A stretch of DNA of 37,971 nt from positions 18,117 through 56,087 of the forward strand of contig DCHV01000070.1 in assembly GCA_002314945.1 (NCBI GenBank). Direction: 5' to 3'. The translations under genes were made by a program, and so were the position numbers. Source of the DNA: Prevotellaceae bacterium UBA1743 (GTDB lineage Bacteria > Bacteroidota > Bacteroidia > Bacteroidales > Bacteroidaceae). Below, piece after piece: positions 15,898 to 24,806 of the stretch. The notes beneath the pieces were generated by a model. It was not told where the DNA came from, did no database searches, and saw only the letters and a list, made by a program, of their open reading frames with translations. Each line of letters opens with the position of its first letter. Position 1 is the first letter of the stretch.

Positions 15898-17007
15898 ATG
15901 GATAGCAAGATAGCCATGTCGGATCTGGTGAAATTCTTTTGCCAGCAAGAGAAACTGACCATAAAGGAAGGCGATGCTTTTGTACGTGCCTTCTTCGAGA
16001 CACTGGAGCGTTGTCTGCTACAGGAAAAAGTAGTGAAGGTGAAGGACTTGGGTACCTTCAAGGTGGTGGATGTGGCCGACCGTGAAAGCGTGGATGTAAA
16101 CACGGGAGAACGTATTCGCATCCAGGGCCATGGAAAAATCACTTTCACTCCAGATACCGAACTCAAGGATAAAGTAAACAGACCCTTTGCTGCCTTTGAA
16201 ACAATCATTCTGAGCGAACTGACGAATCTGGATGACATGACACGTCTGCCGGAAGGAGTACAGGATGAGGAGGATGACGATGAGGCAGGCATGGAGATGA
16301 CGAAGGTGCCGGAAGTACCGGTAGTCCCGGAGACACCAGAGAGCCCGGAAGTTCCGGAAACCCCGGAAATCCCGGAAGCCCCGGAAACCCCGGAGATCCC
16401 GGAAACTCCGGAAACTCCGGAAGTCCCGGAAATCCCGGAAACCCCGGAGATCCCGGAGATCCCGGAAGCCCCGGAAACCCCGGAAATCCCGGAAATCCCG
16501 GAAACCCCGGAACAACCATCCATACCGGCTACACCGAAGAAATCGGAGGAAAAGAGCGAGCATGTGCAATGGTGGTATTTCCTGTTTTTTGCCTTTGTGC
16601 TTGGGATGATGCTACTGAGCTATTTCGTGGGCTATTATCGTCTGCTGTGCCCCTGTGTGGTGGAGAATACGGAGCTTATAGAAAAGCCAGTGGAGAAGGC
16701 GAAGAAAGATACTGCTCAGGCTCAGCCCAAGGATACTCTGAAGGTTGCTCCTGCTGCTCCTGCACCCAAGAAAGCCGCTGCTCCTGCTAAGGAATATGCT
16801 CAGGTGCCTGGTGGAAAATATACCATCGTAGGTACTCGTGGAGAGCATAAGATGCAGGTGGGTGACAATCTGTATAAAATCGCCCGAAAAGAGTATGGTG
16901 ACCGTAATATGGCACAATACATCATCGTGCACAATCAGTTCAAGAATCCCGATGTGATCCCCTTGGGATATATGGTGAAACTACCTGAACTGAAGGCAAA
17001 CGAGTAA
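15898..17007 (+). CDS. Membrane protein: HU domain, Pro-Glu repeats, TM helix, LysM domain
   Basis: A 369-residue fusion with four parts. Residues 1-95 are an HU/IHF-like domain (LGTFKVVDVADRESVDVNTG). Residues 115-135 are acidic. Residues 137-208 are about 22 tandem tripeptides xPE (x = T, I, V, A), which form a stiff extended rod. A single transmembrane helix follows (about 224-246, WWYFLFFAFVLGMMLLSYFV), then an Ala/Pro/Lys linker (260-300) and a LysM domain (about 306-365, VGDNLYKIARKEYGD, IPLGYMVKLP). The expected topology is HU in the cytoplasm and LysM in the periplasm on peptidoglycan. HU-SPOR fusions are known in Bacteroidota; this LysM version would tie DNA to the cell wall. The 9-nt DNA period of the repeat invites length changes. 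Confidence 0.9.
   Translation: MDSKIAMSDLVKFFCQQEKLTIKEGDAFVRAFFETLERCLLQEKVVKVKDLGTFKVVDVADRESVDVNTGERIRIQGHGKITFTPDTELKDKVNRPFAAFETIILSELTNLDDMTRLPEGVQDEEDDDEAGMEMTKVPEVPVVPETPESPEVPETPEIPEAPETPEIPETPETPEVPEIPETPEIPEIPEAPETPEIPEIPETPEQPSIPATPKKSEEKSEHVQWWYFLFFAFVLGMMLLSYFVGYYRLLCPCVVENTELIEKPVEKAKKDTAQAQPKDTLKVAPAAPAPKKAAAPAKEYAQVPGGKYTIVGTRGEHKMQVGDNLYKIARKEYGDRNMAQYIIVHNQFKNPDVIPLGYMVKLPELKANE
16306..16520 (+). repeat. Tandem 9-nt repeats coding for xPE tripeptides
   Basis: Units of the form CCGGAAayC/CCGGAGayC repeat with a period of 9 nt about 22 times inside the HU-LysM gene. Codon choice is nearly uniform (CCG GAA), as expected for expansion by slippage. Reading the other strand gives collagen-like frames, which are artefacts. 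Confidence 0.85.
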
Positions 17008-17055
17008 TGATTTACTTATTTTAACACATTCATAACTCATTTTAATTCTTTTGTA

Positions 17056-17086
17056 TTGCATATCTGCCCAAAAACACCTAATTTTG
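17056..17086 (+). promoter_or_regulatory. Promoter of the moxR-bat operon
   Basis: TTG (17056-17058), 20-nt spacer, TAATTTTG (17079-17086). It lies about 45 nt upstream of the moxR ATG. It is the only good promoter seen before a long series of closely spaced genes. Confidence 0.6.
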
Positions 17087-17130
17087 CGTGCTTTTTCTGA
17101 TAAATAAGGTAATATACAATATAAAAGACT

Positions 17131-18126
17131 ATGGCAGAATCAATTGATATCCGTGCACTGAACGAGCGGATAGAGAAGCAAAGCGCTTTTGTGACAAATC
17201 TTGTCACAGGTATGAATCAGGTCATTGTAGGCCAAAAGCATCTGGTGGAATCCTTGCTTATCGGCTTGCTGAGTGATGGCCATGTGTTGCTGGAAGGTGT
17301 TCCTGGTTTGGCCAAGACAATGGCCATCAAGACCCTGGCACAGTTGGTAGATTCAAAGTTTAGTCGAATCCAGTTTACACCCGACCTTCTTCCTGCCGAC
17401 GTAATCGGTACGATGATCTACAGTCAGAAGGATGAACGTTTCGTGGTAGAGCAAGGTCCCGTCTTTGCCAATTTCGTGCTGGCGGATGAAATCAACCGTG
17501 CTCCGGCCAAGGTGCAGAGTGCCTTGTTGGAAGCCATGCAGGAGCGTCAGGTAACCATCGGAAAGACCACCTTCGAATTGCCGAAGCCCTTCCTCGTATT
17601 AGCCACCCAGAACCCCATTGAACAGGAAGGTACCTATCCTCTGCCTGAGGCTCAGGTGGACCGTTTCATGCTGAAGGTGGTCATCGACTATCCCAAGTTG
17701 GAAGAGGAGAAGCTGATCATCCGCCAGAACATCAGTTCGAACAAGGTGACGGTGCGTCCTATCATGACGACCCAGGAGATTATCGAGGCTCGCGAAGTAG
17801 TGCGCCAGGTATATCTCGACGAGAAAATCGAACAGTACATCGCCGACATCGTATTCTGCACCCGTTACCCCGAGAAATATGGTTTGACGGAACTGACCGA
17901 CTACATCGAGTTCGGTGGTTCGCCACGTGCCAGCATCAACCTGGCTCTGGCTGCCCGTGCGTATGCCTTCATCAAGCGTCGCGGCTACGTGATTCCCGAG
18001 GATGTGCGTGCCATCGCCCATGATGTGCTACGTCATCGTATCGGCTTGACCTACGAAGCAGAGGCCAACAACGTGACCAGCGAGGAGATCGTAAGCAAGA
18101 TTATCAACAAGGTAGAGGTGCCCTAA
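17131..18126 (+). CDS. moxR: MoxR-family AAA+ ATPase
   Basis: A 331-residue AAA+ chaperone-like ATPase that works with von Willebrand factor A (VWA) proteins. The Walker A is GVPGLAKT (56-63), Walker B is VLADE (116-120), followed by INRAPAKVQSALLEAMQE, the MoxR signature, and a sensor 1 region (FLVLATQNPIEQEGTYPL). It heads the operon moxR-DUF58-X-batA-batB-batC-batD-batE, in which MoxR is thought to remodel or mature the BatA/BatB VWA proteins at the membrane. Confidence 0.95.
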   Translation: MAESIDIRALNERIEKQSAFVTNLVTGMNQVIVGQKHLVESLLIGLLSDGHVLLEGVPGLAKTMAIKTLAQLVDSKFSRIQFTPDLLPADVIGTMIYSQKDERFVVEQGPVFANFVLADEINRAPAKVQSALLEAMQERQVTIGKTTFELPKPFLVLATQNPIEQEGTYPLPEAQVDRFMLKVVIDYPKLEEEKLIIRQNISSNKVTVRPIMTTQEIIEAREVVRQVYLDEKIEQYIADIVFCTRYPEKYGLTELTDYIEFGGSPRASINLALAARAYAFIKRRGYVIPEDVRAIAHDVLRHRIGLTYEAEANNVTSEEIVSKIINKVEVP

Positions 18127-18162
18127 TCGTTTGAGCGTCCCAGTACGCACGTTGGACGAATT

Positions 18163-19032
18163 ATGGAAACAAGCGAAATATTAAAGCGTGTCCGTCAGAT
18201 AGAGATCAAGACCAAGGGCTTGAGCAACAATATCTTTGCTGGAGAATACCACAGTGCCTTCAAGGGACGTGGTATGACTTTCAGCGAGGTGCGTGAGTAT
18301 CAGTATGGCGATGACATCCGCGACATCGAATGGAATGTGACCGCACGTTTCAACAAGCCTTATATCAAGGTTTTTGAGGAGGAGCGTGAACTCACGGTGA
18401 TGCTACTGGTCGATGTGAGCGGAAGCCTGAATTTCGGTACGGTGTGTCAGACAAAGCGCGACATGGTGACGGAGATTGCCGCCACGCTGGCTTTTTCTGC
18501 CATCCAGAACAACGACAAGATTGGCGTCATCTTCTTCTCGGACAAGATAGAGAAGTTCATTCCTCCCATGAAAGGCAGGAAGCACATCCTGTACATCATC
18601 CGCGAATTGCTGGATTTCAAGCCAGAAAGTCAACGAACAGACGTACGCCAGGCAGTGGAATATCTGACCCGCGTACTGAAACGTCGTTGTACGGCCTTCA
18701 TGCTGAGTGACTTCATGGATAACAAGGATTTTCAGCAGGCCCTGACTATCGCCAACCGCAAGCATGATGTGGTAGCCATACAGGTATATGACCGCAGAAT
18801 AGCCGAACTGCCTGATGTGGGGCTGATGAAGGTGCGTGATGCAGAGACAGGTCATGAACAGATTATCGACACCAGCAGCAAGGCGGTGAGAAATGCCAAT
18901 GCTCTGTGGTGGAAACACCGCGCTGAATATCTGAGAGACACGTTTAGCCGCAGCAATGTAGATGCGGTGAGCATACGTACAGATCAGGACTATGTGAGTG
19001 CGTTGATGGGCCTTTTTGCCCGTCGCAGTTGA
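18163..19032 (+). CDS. DUF58 / VWA-like domain protein of the bat operon
   Basis: A 289-residue soluble protein. The DUF58 signature FSEVREYQYGDDIRDIEWN starts at residue 40. A VWA-like fold follows with a metal-site motif DVSGS (84-88). Such proteins nearly always accompany MoxR ATPases. It lies 36 nt after moxR and its end is followed at 23 nt by the next gene. Confidence 0.93.
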   Translation: METSEILKRVRQIEIKTKGLSNNIFAGEYHSAFKGRGMTFSEVREYQYGDDIRDIEWNVTARFNKPYIKVFEEERELTVMLLVDVSGSLNFGTVCQTKRDMVTEIAATLAFSAIQNNDKIGVIFFSDKIEKFIPPMKGRKHILYIIRELLDFKPESQRTDVRQAVEYLTRVLKRRCTAFMLSDFMDNKDFQQALTIANRKHDVVAIQVYDRRIAELPDVGLMKVRDAETGHEQIIDTSSKAVRNANALWWKHRAEYLRDTFSRSNVDAVSIRTDQDYVSALMGLFARRS

Positions 19033-19055
19033 GAGTGGTTTTACTTTTGAAAGAT

Positions 19056-20129
19056 ATGTGGAGAAAAGCATTTGTAGCTGTCGGCGTCTTCCTTGCCACC
19101 ATGGCATCGGCGCAGGTGACGGTGGACATAAAGATAGATTCCCTGCAGTTGTTTATCGGCGAGCAGACAGGTATCACGCTCGATGTGAGCATGGATGCAA
19201 ATCAGCATCTGGTCCTGCCCATGCTGAGAAACGGGGATGAACTGGTTCCTAATGTAGAAGTGGTAGAGGTGATGGATCCCGATACCATTTACCTGAACGA
19301 AGGGAAGCGCGTCGATGTGCAGCAGCGGTATATCATTGCTGCGTGGGACTCCTCGCTATATAGTCTCCCCCCTATGGAGGTGATGGTGGATAGTCAGAAG
19401 TACGCTTCGAAAGCCCTGGCGCTAAAGGTGCTTACCATCGATGTAGATACCTTGCATGTAGATGAGTTCTTCCCTCCTCACGGACAGATGGCACCTCCCT
19501 TTGCTTGGCAGGATTGGAAAGGGGCGGTTTATTGCTCGCTACTGGTGGTGCTACTATTTATGGCGACTCTGTTCCTCGGTGACCGACTCCGCAAGGGTAA
19601 GCCCATTGTGCGCATCATCCGCCGTAAGAAGAAATTACCTCCCCACGAGGTGGCTATCGACGAGATAAAGCGCATCCAGGCTGACCGAAAGTGGGCAGAG
19701 GAAGACAGCAAGGAGTATTACACACAGTTGACAGATACCCTGCGTACCTATATCCGCGAGCGGTACGGGTTCAATGCGATGGAAATGACATCGAGCGAGA
19801 TAATCGAACGTCTGGTAAGTGAGAATGACGAAACAGCTCTGAAAGAGTTGCGCGACATCTTCTCCACGGCCGATCTGGTGAAGTTTGCCAAATGGAGTAC
19901 GATGATCAACGAGAACGACGCCAATCTGGTTGCCGCCATGGAGTACATCAATCAGACAAAGGTTGAGGTGGATCCCAATGCGAAACCAGAGCCAGAGGTG
20001 ATAAAGGAGACAGACAAGCAACGCCAGAATCAGGTATGGGTAATGCGTATCTGTGGTGTCCTGTTCTTGGCTGCAGCCATCGGCCTTGCTGTATGGGTGG
20101 TATGGCGTGTAGTGGATTTATTGATGTAG
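19056..20129 (+). CDS. Membrane protein of the bat operon with long cytoplasmic segment
   Basis: A 357-residue protein with a signal peptide (MWRKAFVAVGVFLATMASAQ) and a periplasmic beta-rich domain (about 20-155). One membrane helix follows (AVYCSLLVVLLFMATLFL), then a charged cytoplasmic segment including a helical domain of the DUF4381 kind (YYTQLTDTLRTYIRERYGFN), and a second membrane helix at the end. The start at 19056 (ATG) is used because the longer frame begins with TTG inside the DUF58 gene and has no signal peptide. Its constant place between DUF58 and batA genes suggests it is a partner of the Bat complex. Confidence 0.85.
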   Translation: MWRKAFVAVGVFLATMASAQVTVDIKIDSLQLFIGEQTGITLDVSMDANQHLVLPMLRNGDELVPNVEVVEVMDPDTIYLNEGKRVDVQQRYIIAAWDSSLYSLPPMEVMVDSQKYASKALALKVLTIDVDTLHVDEFFPPHGQMAPPFAWQDWKGAVYCSLLVVLLFMATLFLGDRLRKGKPIVRIIRRKKKLPPHEVAIDEIKRIQADRKWAEEDSKEYYTQLTDTLRTYIRERYGFNAMEMTSSEIIERLVSENDETALKELRDIFSTADLVKFAKWSTMINENDANLVAAMEYINQTKVEVDPNAKPEPEVIKETDKQRQNQVWVMRICGVLFLAAAIGLAVWVVWRVVDLLM

Positions 20130-20153
20130 TAGAATAATCGAAGAAAACGGCTT

Positions 20154-21152
20154 ATGACATTTGCCAATATTGAATATTTGTTTTTGCTCCTACTGGTGAT
20201 ACCCTACGTGGTATGGTACCTGATGTATCATCACAGGTCAACGCCAGCTCTGCAGGTGAGCAGTACGGATGCTTTCCGTCGTGCGCCGAAATCCATGAGA
20301 CAATATCTCCTGCATGTGCCCTTCCTGTGCAGAATCGTGTGTTTTGTGGCAGCCGTGTTGGCTCTGGCTCGTCCTCAGACCACCAACAACTGGAGCAACA
20401 AGAGTATAGAGGGTATCGACATCATGCTGTGTATGGACGTGAGTACGAGTATGTTGGCCGAGGACCTGAAACCAAACCGCATCGAGGCAGCCAAGCAGGT
20501 AGCCATCGAATTCATCAACGGGCGTCCCGACGACAATATCGGATTGACGGTCTTTGCAGGTGAGGCTTACACCCAGTGTCCCATGACGTGCGACCATGCC
20601 GTCCTGCTGAATCTGCTCAACGGCATGGAAGTGGATATGGCACAACGCGGACTGATAGAGGATGGTACGGCCATCGGTATGGGTATTGCCAATGCAGTGA
20701 CCCGACTGAAAGACAGCAAGGCCAATAGCAAGGTAATCATCCTGCTGACCGACGGAACCAACAATCGAGGACAGATAAGCCCGAATACGGCAGCCGACAT
20801 AGCCAAGACGTTTGGCATACGTGTCTATACTATCGGTGTGGGAAGTAATGGCATGGCTCCCTATCCCTTCAACGTAGCTGGACAAATCGTATATCAGAAT
20901 GTCCCTGTGGAAATAGATACAGAGGCACTTGCCACTATTGCAGGCAAGACGGATGGAGAGTTCTATCGTGCCACGAATACGGAGAAACTGCATGAGGTAT
21001 ATCAGCAGATAGACAAACTGGAGAAGACGAAGATGAACGTAAAGAAATACTCCAAGAGATACGAGGCATTTGCCATGTTCGGATTCATCGCAGCCGGAGC
21101 CTTGCTGCTGGAATTGCTGTTACGCAAGACTCTGCTTGCCCGATTGCCCTAA
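20154..21152 (+). CDS. batA: Aerotolerance protein BatA (VWA, membrane)
   Basis: A 332-residue inner-membrane protein with two N-terminal membrane helices (about 7-25 and 55-73), a VWA domain and a C-terminal helix. The MIDAS metal site begins with DVSTS (95-99) and continues with the Thr of a GTAIGMGI segment and TDGTNN. ARPQ after the second helix is typical of Bat proteins. The bat operon was named for its role in oxygen tolerance of Bacteroides; the molecular job is still not clear. Confidence 0.95.
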   Translation: MTFANIEYLFLLLLVIPYVVWYLMYHHRSTPALQVSSTDAFRRAPKSMRQYLLHVPFLCRIVCFVAAVLALARPQTTNNWSNKSIEGIDIMLCMDVSTSMLAEDLKPNRIEAAKQVAIEFINGRPDDNIGLTVFAGEAYTQCPMTCDHAVLLNLLNGMEVDMAQRGLIEDGTAIGMGIANAVTRLKDSKANSKVIILLTDGTNNRGQISPNTAADIAKTFGIRVYTIGVGSNGMAPYPFNVAGQIVYQNVPVEIDTEALATIAGKTDGEFYRATNTEKLHEVYQQIDKLEKTKMNVKKYSKRYEAFAMFGFIAAGALLLELLLRKTLLARLP

Positions 21153-21196
21153 AATTCACTTTGACCTACTATTTCAGATAAAATAAAGAAGACACA

Positions 21197-22222
21197 ATGT
21201 TTAGATTTGAGAATCCATATTATCTGTATTTCCTGTTGTTGCTACTGGCGACAACCTTTCTGCATTACGTGGCTATGTATCGCAGGAAACGGAATCTTGT
21301 GAGGTACGGTGATCCAGAATTGCTGAAGCATCTGCTCATCGATGTGTCCACGATACGCCCGGAGTTGAAATTCTGGCTCTGCCAGTTGTCTTTGGCTTGC
21401 TTCATTGTGGCATTAGCCCGTCCACAGTATGGCACCAAGATAGAGCATCAGGAACGCCAGGGTATCGAAGCCATCATCGCCTTGGATGTGAGCAATTCCA
21501 TGATGGCCGAGGATGTGAAGCCCAACCGATTGGAAAAGGCGAAGATGATGATAAGCAATCTGGTAGATGGAATGAAGGATGACAAGATAGGTCTGATTGT
21601 CTATGCCGGCCAAGCCTTTACCCAACTTCCCATCACCAGTGACTATGTGAGTGCCAAGATGTTTCTGGAGACAGTCAATCCCAGTATGATGACCGTACAA
21701 GGAACAGATATAGCAGAGGCTATCAAATTGGGCATGAAGAGTTTTTCTGCCAATCAAGAAGTGAGTCGTGCCCTGTTCATCATCACCGATGGAGAGGATA
21801 ACGAGGGTGGGGCAGTGGAAGCAGCCAAACAAGCAGCCAAGATGGGTATCCACGTGTATATGTTAGGAATTGGATTACCTACAGGAGCCCCCATTCCCAT
21901 TCCCGGAAGCAACCAGTATATCATCGACCAAGAAGGAAATACCGTTGTCTCGAAACTGAATGAGGATATGTGCCGGGAAATTTCTCAGGCAGGCAACGGA
22001 GGATACATCTATGTCGATAACAGCAGTTCCGCACAGGAAAAATTGTCGGCTCAAGTGGATAAATTGGCCAAATCGAAAATGGAAAGTCAGGTATATAGTG
22101 AGTTTGATGAACAGTTTCAGGGTTTCCTCATATTAGGGATTCTGCTTCTGATAGCCGATGCTCTGTTGCTCGAGCGTGAGAATCATGTATTCCAACTCTC
22201 CAAATTGTTCCATAAAAAATGA
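21197..22222 (+). CDS. batB: Aerotolerance protein BatB (VWA, membrane)
   Basis: A 341-residue paralogue of BatA with the same plan: two N-terminal helices, ARPQYGTK, a VWA domain with MIDAS motif DVSNS (97-101) and TDGEDNEGG, and a final membrane helix (FLILGILLLIADALLL). It lies 44 nt after batA and overlaps batC by 4 nt (ATGA). Confidence 0.95.
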   Translation: MFRFENPYYLYFLLLLLATTFLHYVAMYRRKRNLVRYGDPELLKHLLIDVSTIRPELKFWLCQLSLACFIVALARPQYGTKIEHQERQGIEAIIALDVSNSMMAEDVKPNRLEKAKMMISNLVDGMKDDKIGLIVYAGQAFTQLPITSDYVSAKMFLETVNPSMMTVQGTDIAEAIKLGMKSFSANQEVSRALFIITDGEDNEGGAVEAAKQAAKMGIHVYMLGIGLPTGAPIPIPGSNQYIIDQEGNTVVSKLNEDMCREISQAGNGGYIYVDNSSSAQEKLSAQVDKLAKSKMESQVYSEFDEQFQGFLILGILLLIADALLLERENHVFQLSKLFHKK

Positions 22223-22926
22223 TAAGGAGTATGCGATATTCAATATTAGTGCTGTGCAGCATCTTGTTTGCCACCCTCGCGATGGCGCAGAATGATCGTG
22301 ACTACATTCGTCGTGGCAACCGCCTGATGAAGGACACAGTATATGCCAAGGCTCAGGTGCAATACCAGAAAGCCATCGAACAGGATAATACAAATTCACA
22401 GGCACATTACAACCTCGGTAATTCGTTGGTGTTCCAGGATAAGGCAGAGGATGCCATGAAGGAATACGAACAGGCAGTGAAGATGGAAACCAACAAGATA
22501 CGACGTTCGCAGGTATATCACAACATGGGGGTACTCCTGCAATCGTCCAAGCAATACGACAAAGCTTTGGCTTGCTACAAGAACTCGCTCAAAAATGACC
22601 CCTCGAATGACGAGACACGTTACAACTATGCTCTCTGCCTGTATCAAATGAAGAAACAGCAAGGACAGCAGGACAATCAGGATCAGGAACAGGATGACAA
22701 GGGGCAGGATGAGAAGAACCAGAAAGATCAGCAGGAGCAGCAGAAGCAGAATCAGCAGAATGACCAGAAGCAGGAGCAGAAGGAACAACCCGATCCACAG
22801 AAGATGAGCAAGGAGAATGCTGAGCAGATGCTGAAAGCCGCAATGCAGGACGAGAAGGCAACTCAGGAAAAGGTGCAGCAACAACAGCAGCAGCCTCAGG
22901 ACAAACGTTTACAGAAACAATGGTAA
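22219..22926 (+). CDS. batC: BatC, TPR protein with Gln-rich tail
   Basis: A 235-residue exported protein. A signal peptide (ending ATLAMAQ) is followed by about three TPR motifs (AQVQYQKAIEQDNTNSQAHY, NLGNSLVFQDKAEDAMKEY, ALACYKNSLKNDPSNDETRY). The C-terminal 90 residues are a highly charged Gln/Asp/Lys-rich stretch, common in BatC proteins. The start could be ATG 22219, which overlaps batB, or ATG 22231. It probably works as a scaffold for the Bat complex in the periplasm. Confidence 0.92.
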   Translation: MIRSMRYSILVLCSILFATLAMAQNDRDYIRRGNRLMKDTVYAKAQVQYQKAIEQDNTNSQAHYNLGNSLVFQDKAEDAMKEYEQAVKMETNKIRRSQVYHNMGVLLQSSKQYDKALACYKNSLKNDPSNDETRYNYALCLYQMKKQQGQQDNQDQEQDDKGQDEKNQKDQQEQQKQNQQNDQKQEQKEQPDPQKMSKENAEQMLKAAMQDEKATQEKVQQQQQQPQDKRLQKQW

Positions 22927-22949
22927 ATTTACACGATACAGAATAGGTT

Positions 22950-24797
22950 ATGACGATGCGATACAGATTATTACTTTTGGCACTTCTTCCGCTGTGGGCT
23001 CTTGGAATTCTGGCTGATGTGGAAGTGAGGTTGCAAGCTCCCCGACAGGCTTTTGTAGGAGAGCGGATACGAGTAAGTTATGTGGTCAATACATCTGATG
23101 TGGAAGATATTCAGGTGGAGCGTTTCCCTGGATTCGAGGTACTATTCGGCCCGAGTACGAGCACGCAGAGTAGCGTTTCCATGGTAAATGGAAAGACGAC
23201 CCAGAGTAGCAGCATTACCTTTACCTACACGCTGCAACCGACCGAGGAAGGCACATTTACCCTACCTGCTGCAACCGTAGTGAGCGGAGGTACGAAGTAC
23301 AAGAGCGGATCTGCATCCATAGAAGTGCTACCCGCGGATGATACCCAAGCAAATACAGGAGGACAGAGAGGTGGGCAGCAGCATCCGTCGCAACAGGAAC
23401 CACAGACACAAAGGGAGGCTGCCGGAATTTCCGGTAAAGAACTCTATATGGATGTGTCTGCCTCGAAAACAACGCTATATGAGCAAGAAGCAGTATTGAT
23501 AAGCTACAAGCTGTACACGTTGGTGAATGTACAACAGATCTCTGGCGAAATGCCACAATTGGATGGTTTCCATGTGCAGGAATTGGACACCAAGGCACAG
23601 ATGTCGCTTAAATACGAGCGTGTGAACGGACGTAACTATGGCACTGCTGTTTGGCGCCAGTATATCCTCTATCCTCAGAAGACAGGCAAACTGACTATTC
23701 CAGCCATTACCTTCGACACTCAGGTGGAGGTACAGAACACCAGTATGGATCCATTCGATATTTTCTTCGGAGGAGGGAGTCTGACACAGGTGATGAAGAA
23801 GAGTATCACAGCTCCTGCCGTCACACTGAATGTGGAAGCATTGCCCAGTCCCAAGCCTGATAATTTCTCTGGCGCAGTAGGCTCTTTCAGTGTGAGTGCA
23901 AGTCTGACTCCGCAACAGTTGAATGCCAACGATGCAGCTACCTTGCGTCTGGTGGTGAGCGGTCAGGGAAACATGAAGCTGATGAAGGCACCAGCCGTCA
24001 ACTTCCCCAAGGATTTCGAATTGTATGATCCCAAGGAGGAAGATAAGACCGTGAATACCATGTATGGAGCGAAGGGAAACAAAATCTACGACTACATCGT
24101 GGTCCCCCGCCACGGAGGAAAGTTCCATATTCCTCCTGTGGAATTCAGCTATTTCGATCCTAATAGCAAGGGATACAAGACACTGAAGACCGACTCGTTT
24201 GAAATCGCTGTGGCAAAAGCCAAGGGAGGTGGCACTTCTTATATTGGTCACGAACAAGAAGACCTGAAAATACTGAACAATGATATCCGCTACATCAAGT
24301 TAGGTGAAGTGAAGGTAAACAAATCGGGCGATTCCTTCTTCGGCAGTACGAAGTATTGGCTCATCTATGTTGTACTCTCGGTTCTGTATTTGATAGTGCT
24401 CCTGCTGATGTATCGCAAGGTGAAGGAAAATGCAAATACATCGCGCCTGCGTGGCAAGAAGGCAGGCAAGGCTGCCTCGAAGCGATTGCGCAATGCGGCA
24501 CAACTACTGAAAGCTCACGATGGAAATGCGTTCTACGATGAAGTGATGAGAGCTTTGCTGGGTTATGCTGCCGATAAATTGAACCTGCCTACTACAGACT
24601 TGAACAAAGACAATGTGGCTGATGCCCTGAATGATAGGGGTGTGGAGAGCAGTTTGGTGAAGTCCTATATTGATGTGTTGAGTGAATGTGAGTTTGCTCG
24701 TTTTGCTCCTGGTGATCCCAATGAGACGATGGACAAGATTTACAGCGAGGCGACAGACGTAATCAACCAGTTGGATTCTGTGATCAAGAAAGCATAA
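22950..24797 (+). CDS. batD: BatD, oxygen-tolerance protein
   Basis: A 615-residue protein with a signal peptide (MTMRYRLLLLALLPLWALG). Several periplasmic immunoglobulin-like beta-sandwich repeats follow (VEVRLQAPRQAFVGERIRVS; KTTLYEQEAVLISYKLYT; SLTPQQLNANDAATLRLVVS). One membrane helix lies near residue 470 (YWLIYVVLSVLYLIVLLLMY), and a basic cytoplasmic helical domain ends the protein. The beta-domains could bind partners or substrates outside the membrane. It is 23 nt after batC. Confidence 0.94.
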   Translation: MTMRYRLLLLALLPLWALGILADVEVRLQAPRQAFVGERIRVSYVVNTSDVEDIQVERFPGFEVLFGPSTSTQSSVSMVNGKTTQSSSITFTYTLQPTEEGTFTLPAATVVSGGTKYKSGSASIEVLPADDTQANTGGQRGGQQHPSQQEPQTQREAAGISGKELYMDVSASKTTLYEQEAVLISYKLYTLVNVQQISGEMPQLDGFHVQELDTKAQMSLKYERVNGRNYGTAVWRQYILYPQKTGKLTIPAITFDTQVEVQNTSMDPFDIFFGGGSLTQVMKKSITAPAVTLNVEALPSPKPDNFSGAVGSFSVSASLTPQQLNANDAATLRLVVSGQGNMKLMKAPAVNFPKDFELYDPKEEDKTVNTMYGAKGNKIYDYIVVPRHGGKFHIPPVEFSYFDPNSKGYKTLKTDSFEIAVAKAKGGGTSYIGHEQEDLKILNNDIRYIKLGEVKVNKSGDSFFGSTKYWLIYVVLSVLYLIVLLLMYRKVKENANTSRLRGKKAGKAASKRLRNAAQLLKAHDGNAFYDEVMRALLGYAADKLNLPTTDLNKDNVADALNDRGVESSLVKSYIDVLSECEFARFAPGDPNETMDKIYSEATDVINQLDSVIKKA

Positions 24798-24806
24798 GCA
24801 ATAAAA

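Noticed and set aside
15882..16569. Collagen-like Gly-x-y frames on the minus strand
   Set aside because: They arise from the 9-nt xPE repeat read backwards in other frames; the plus-strand frame has HU, TM and LysM domains.
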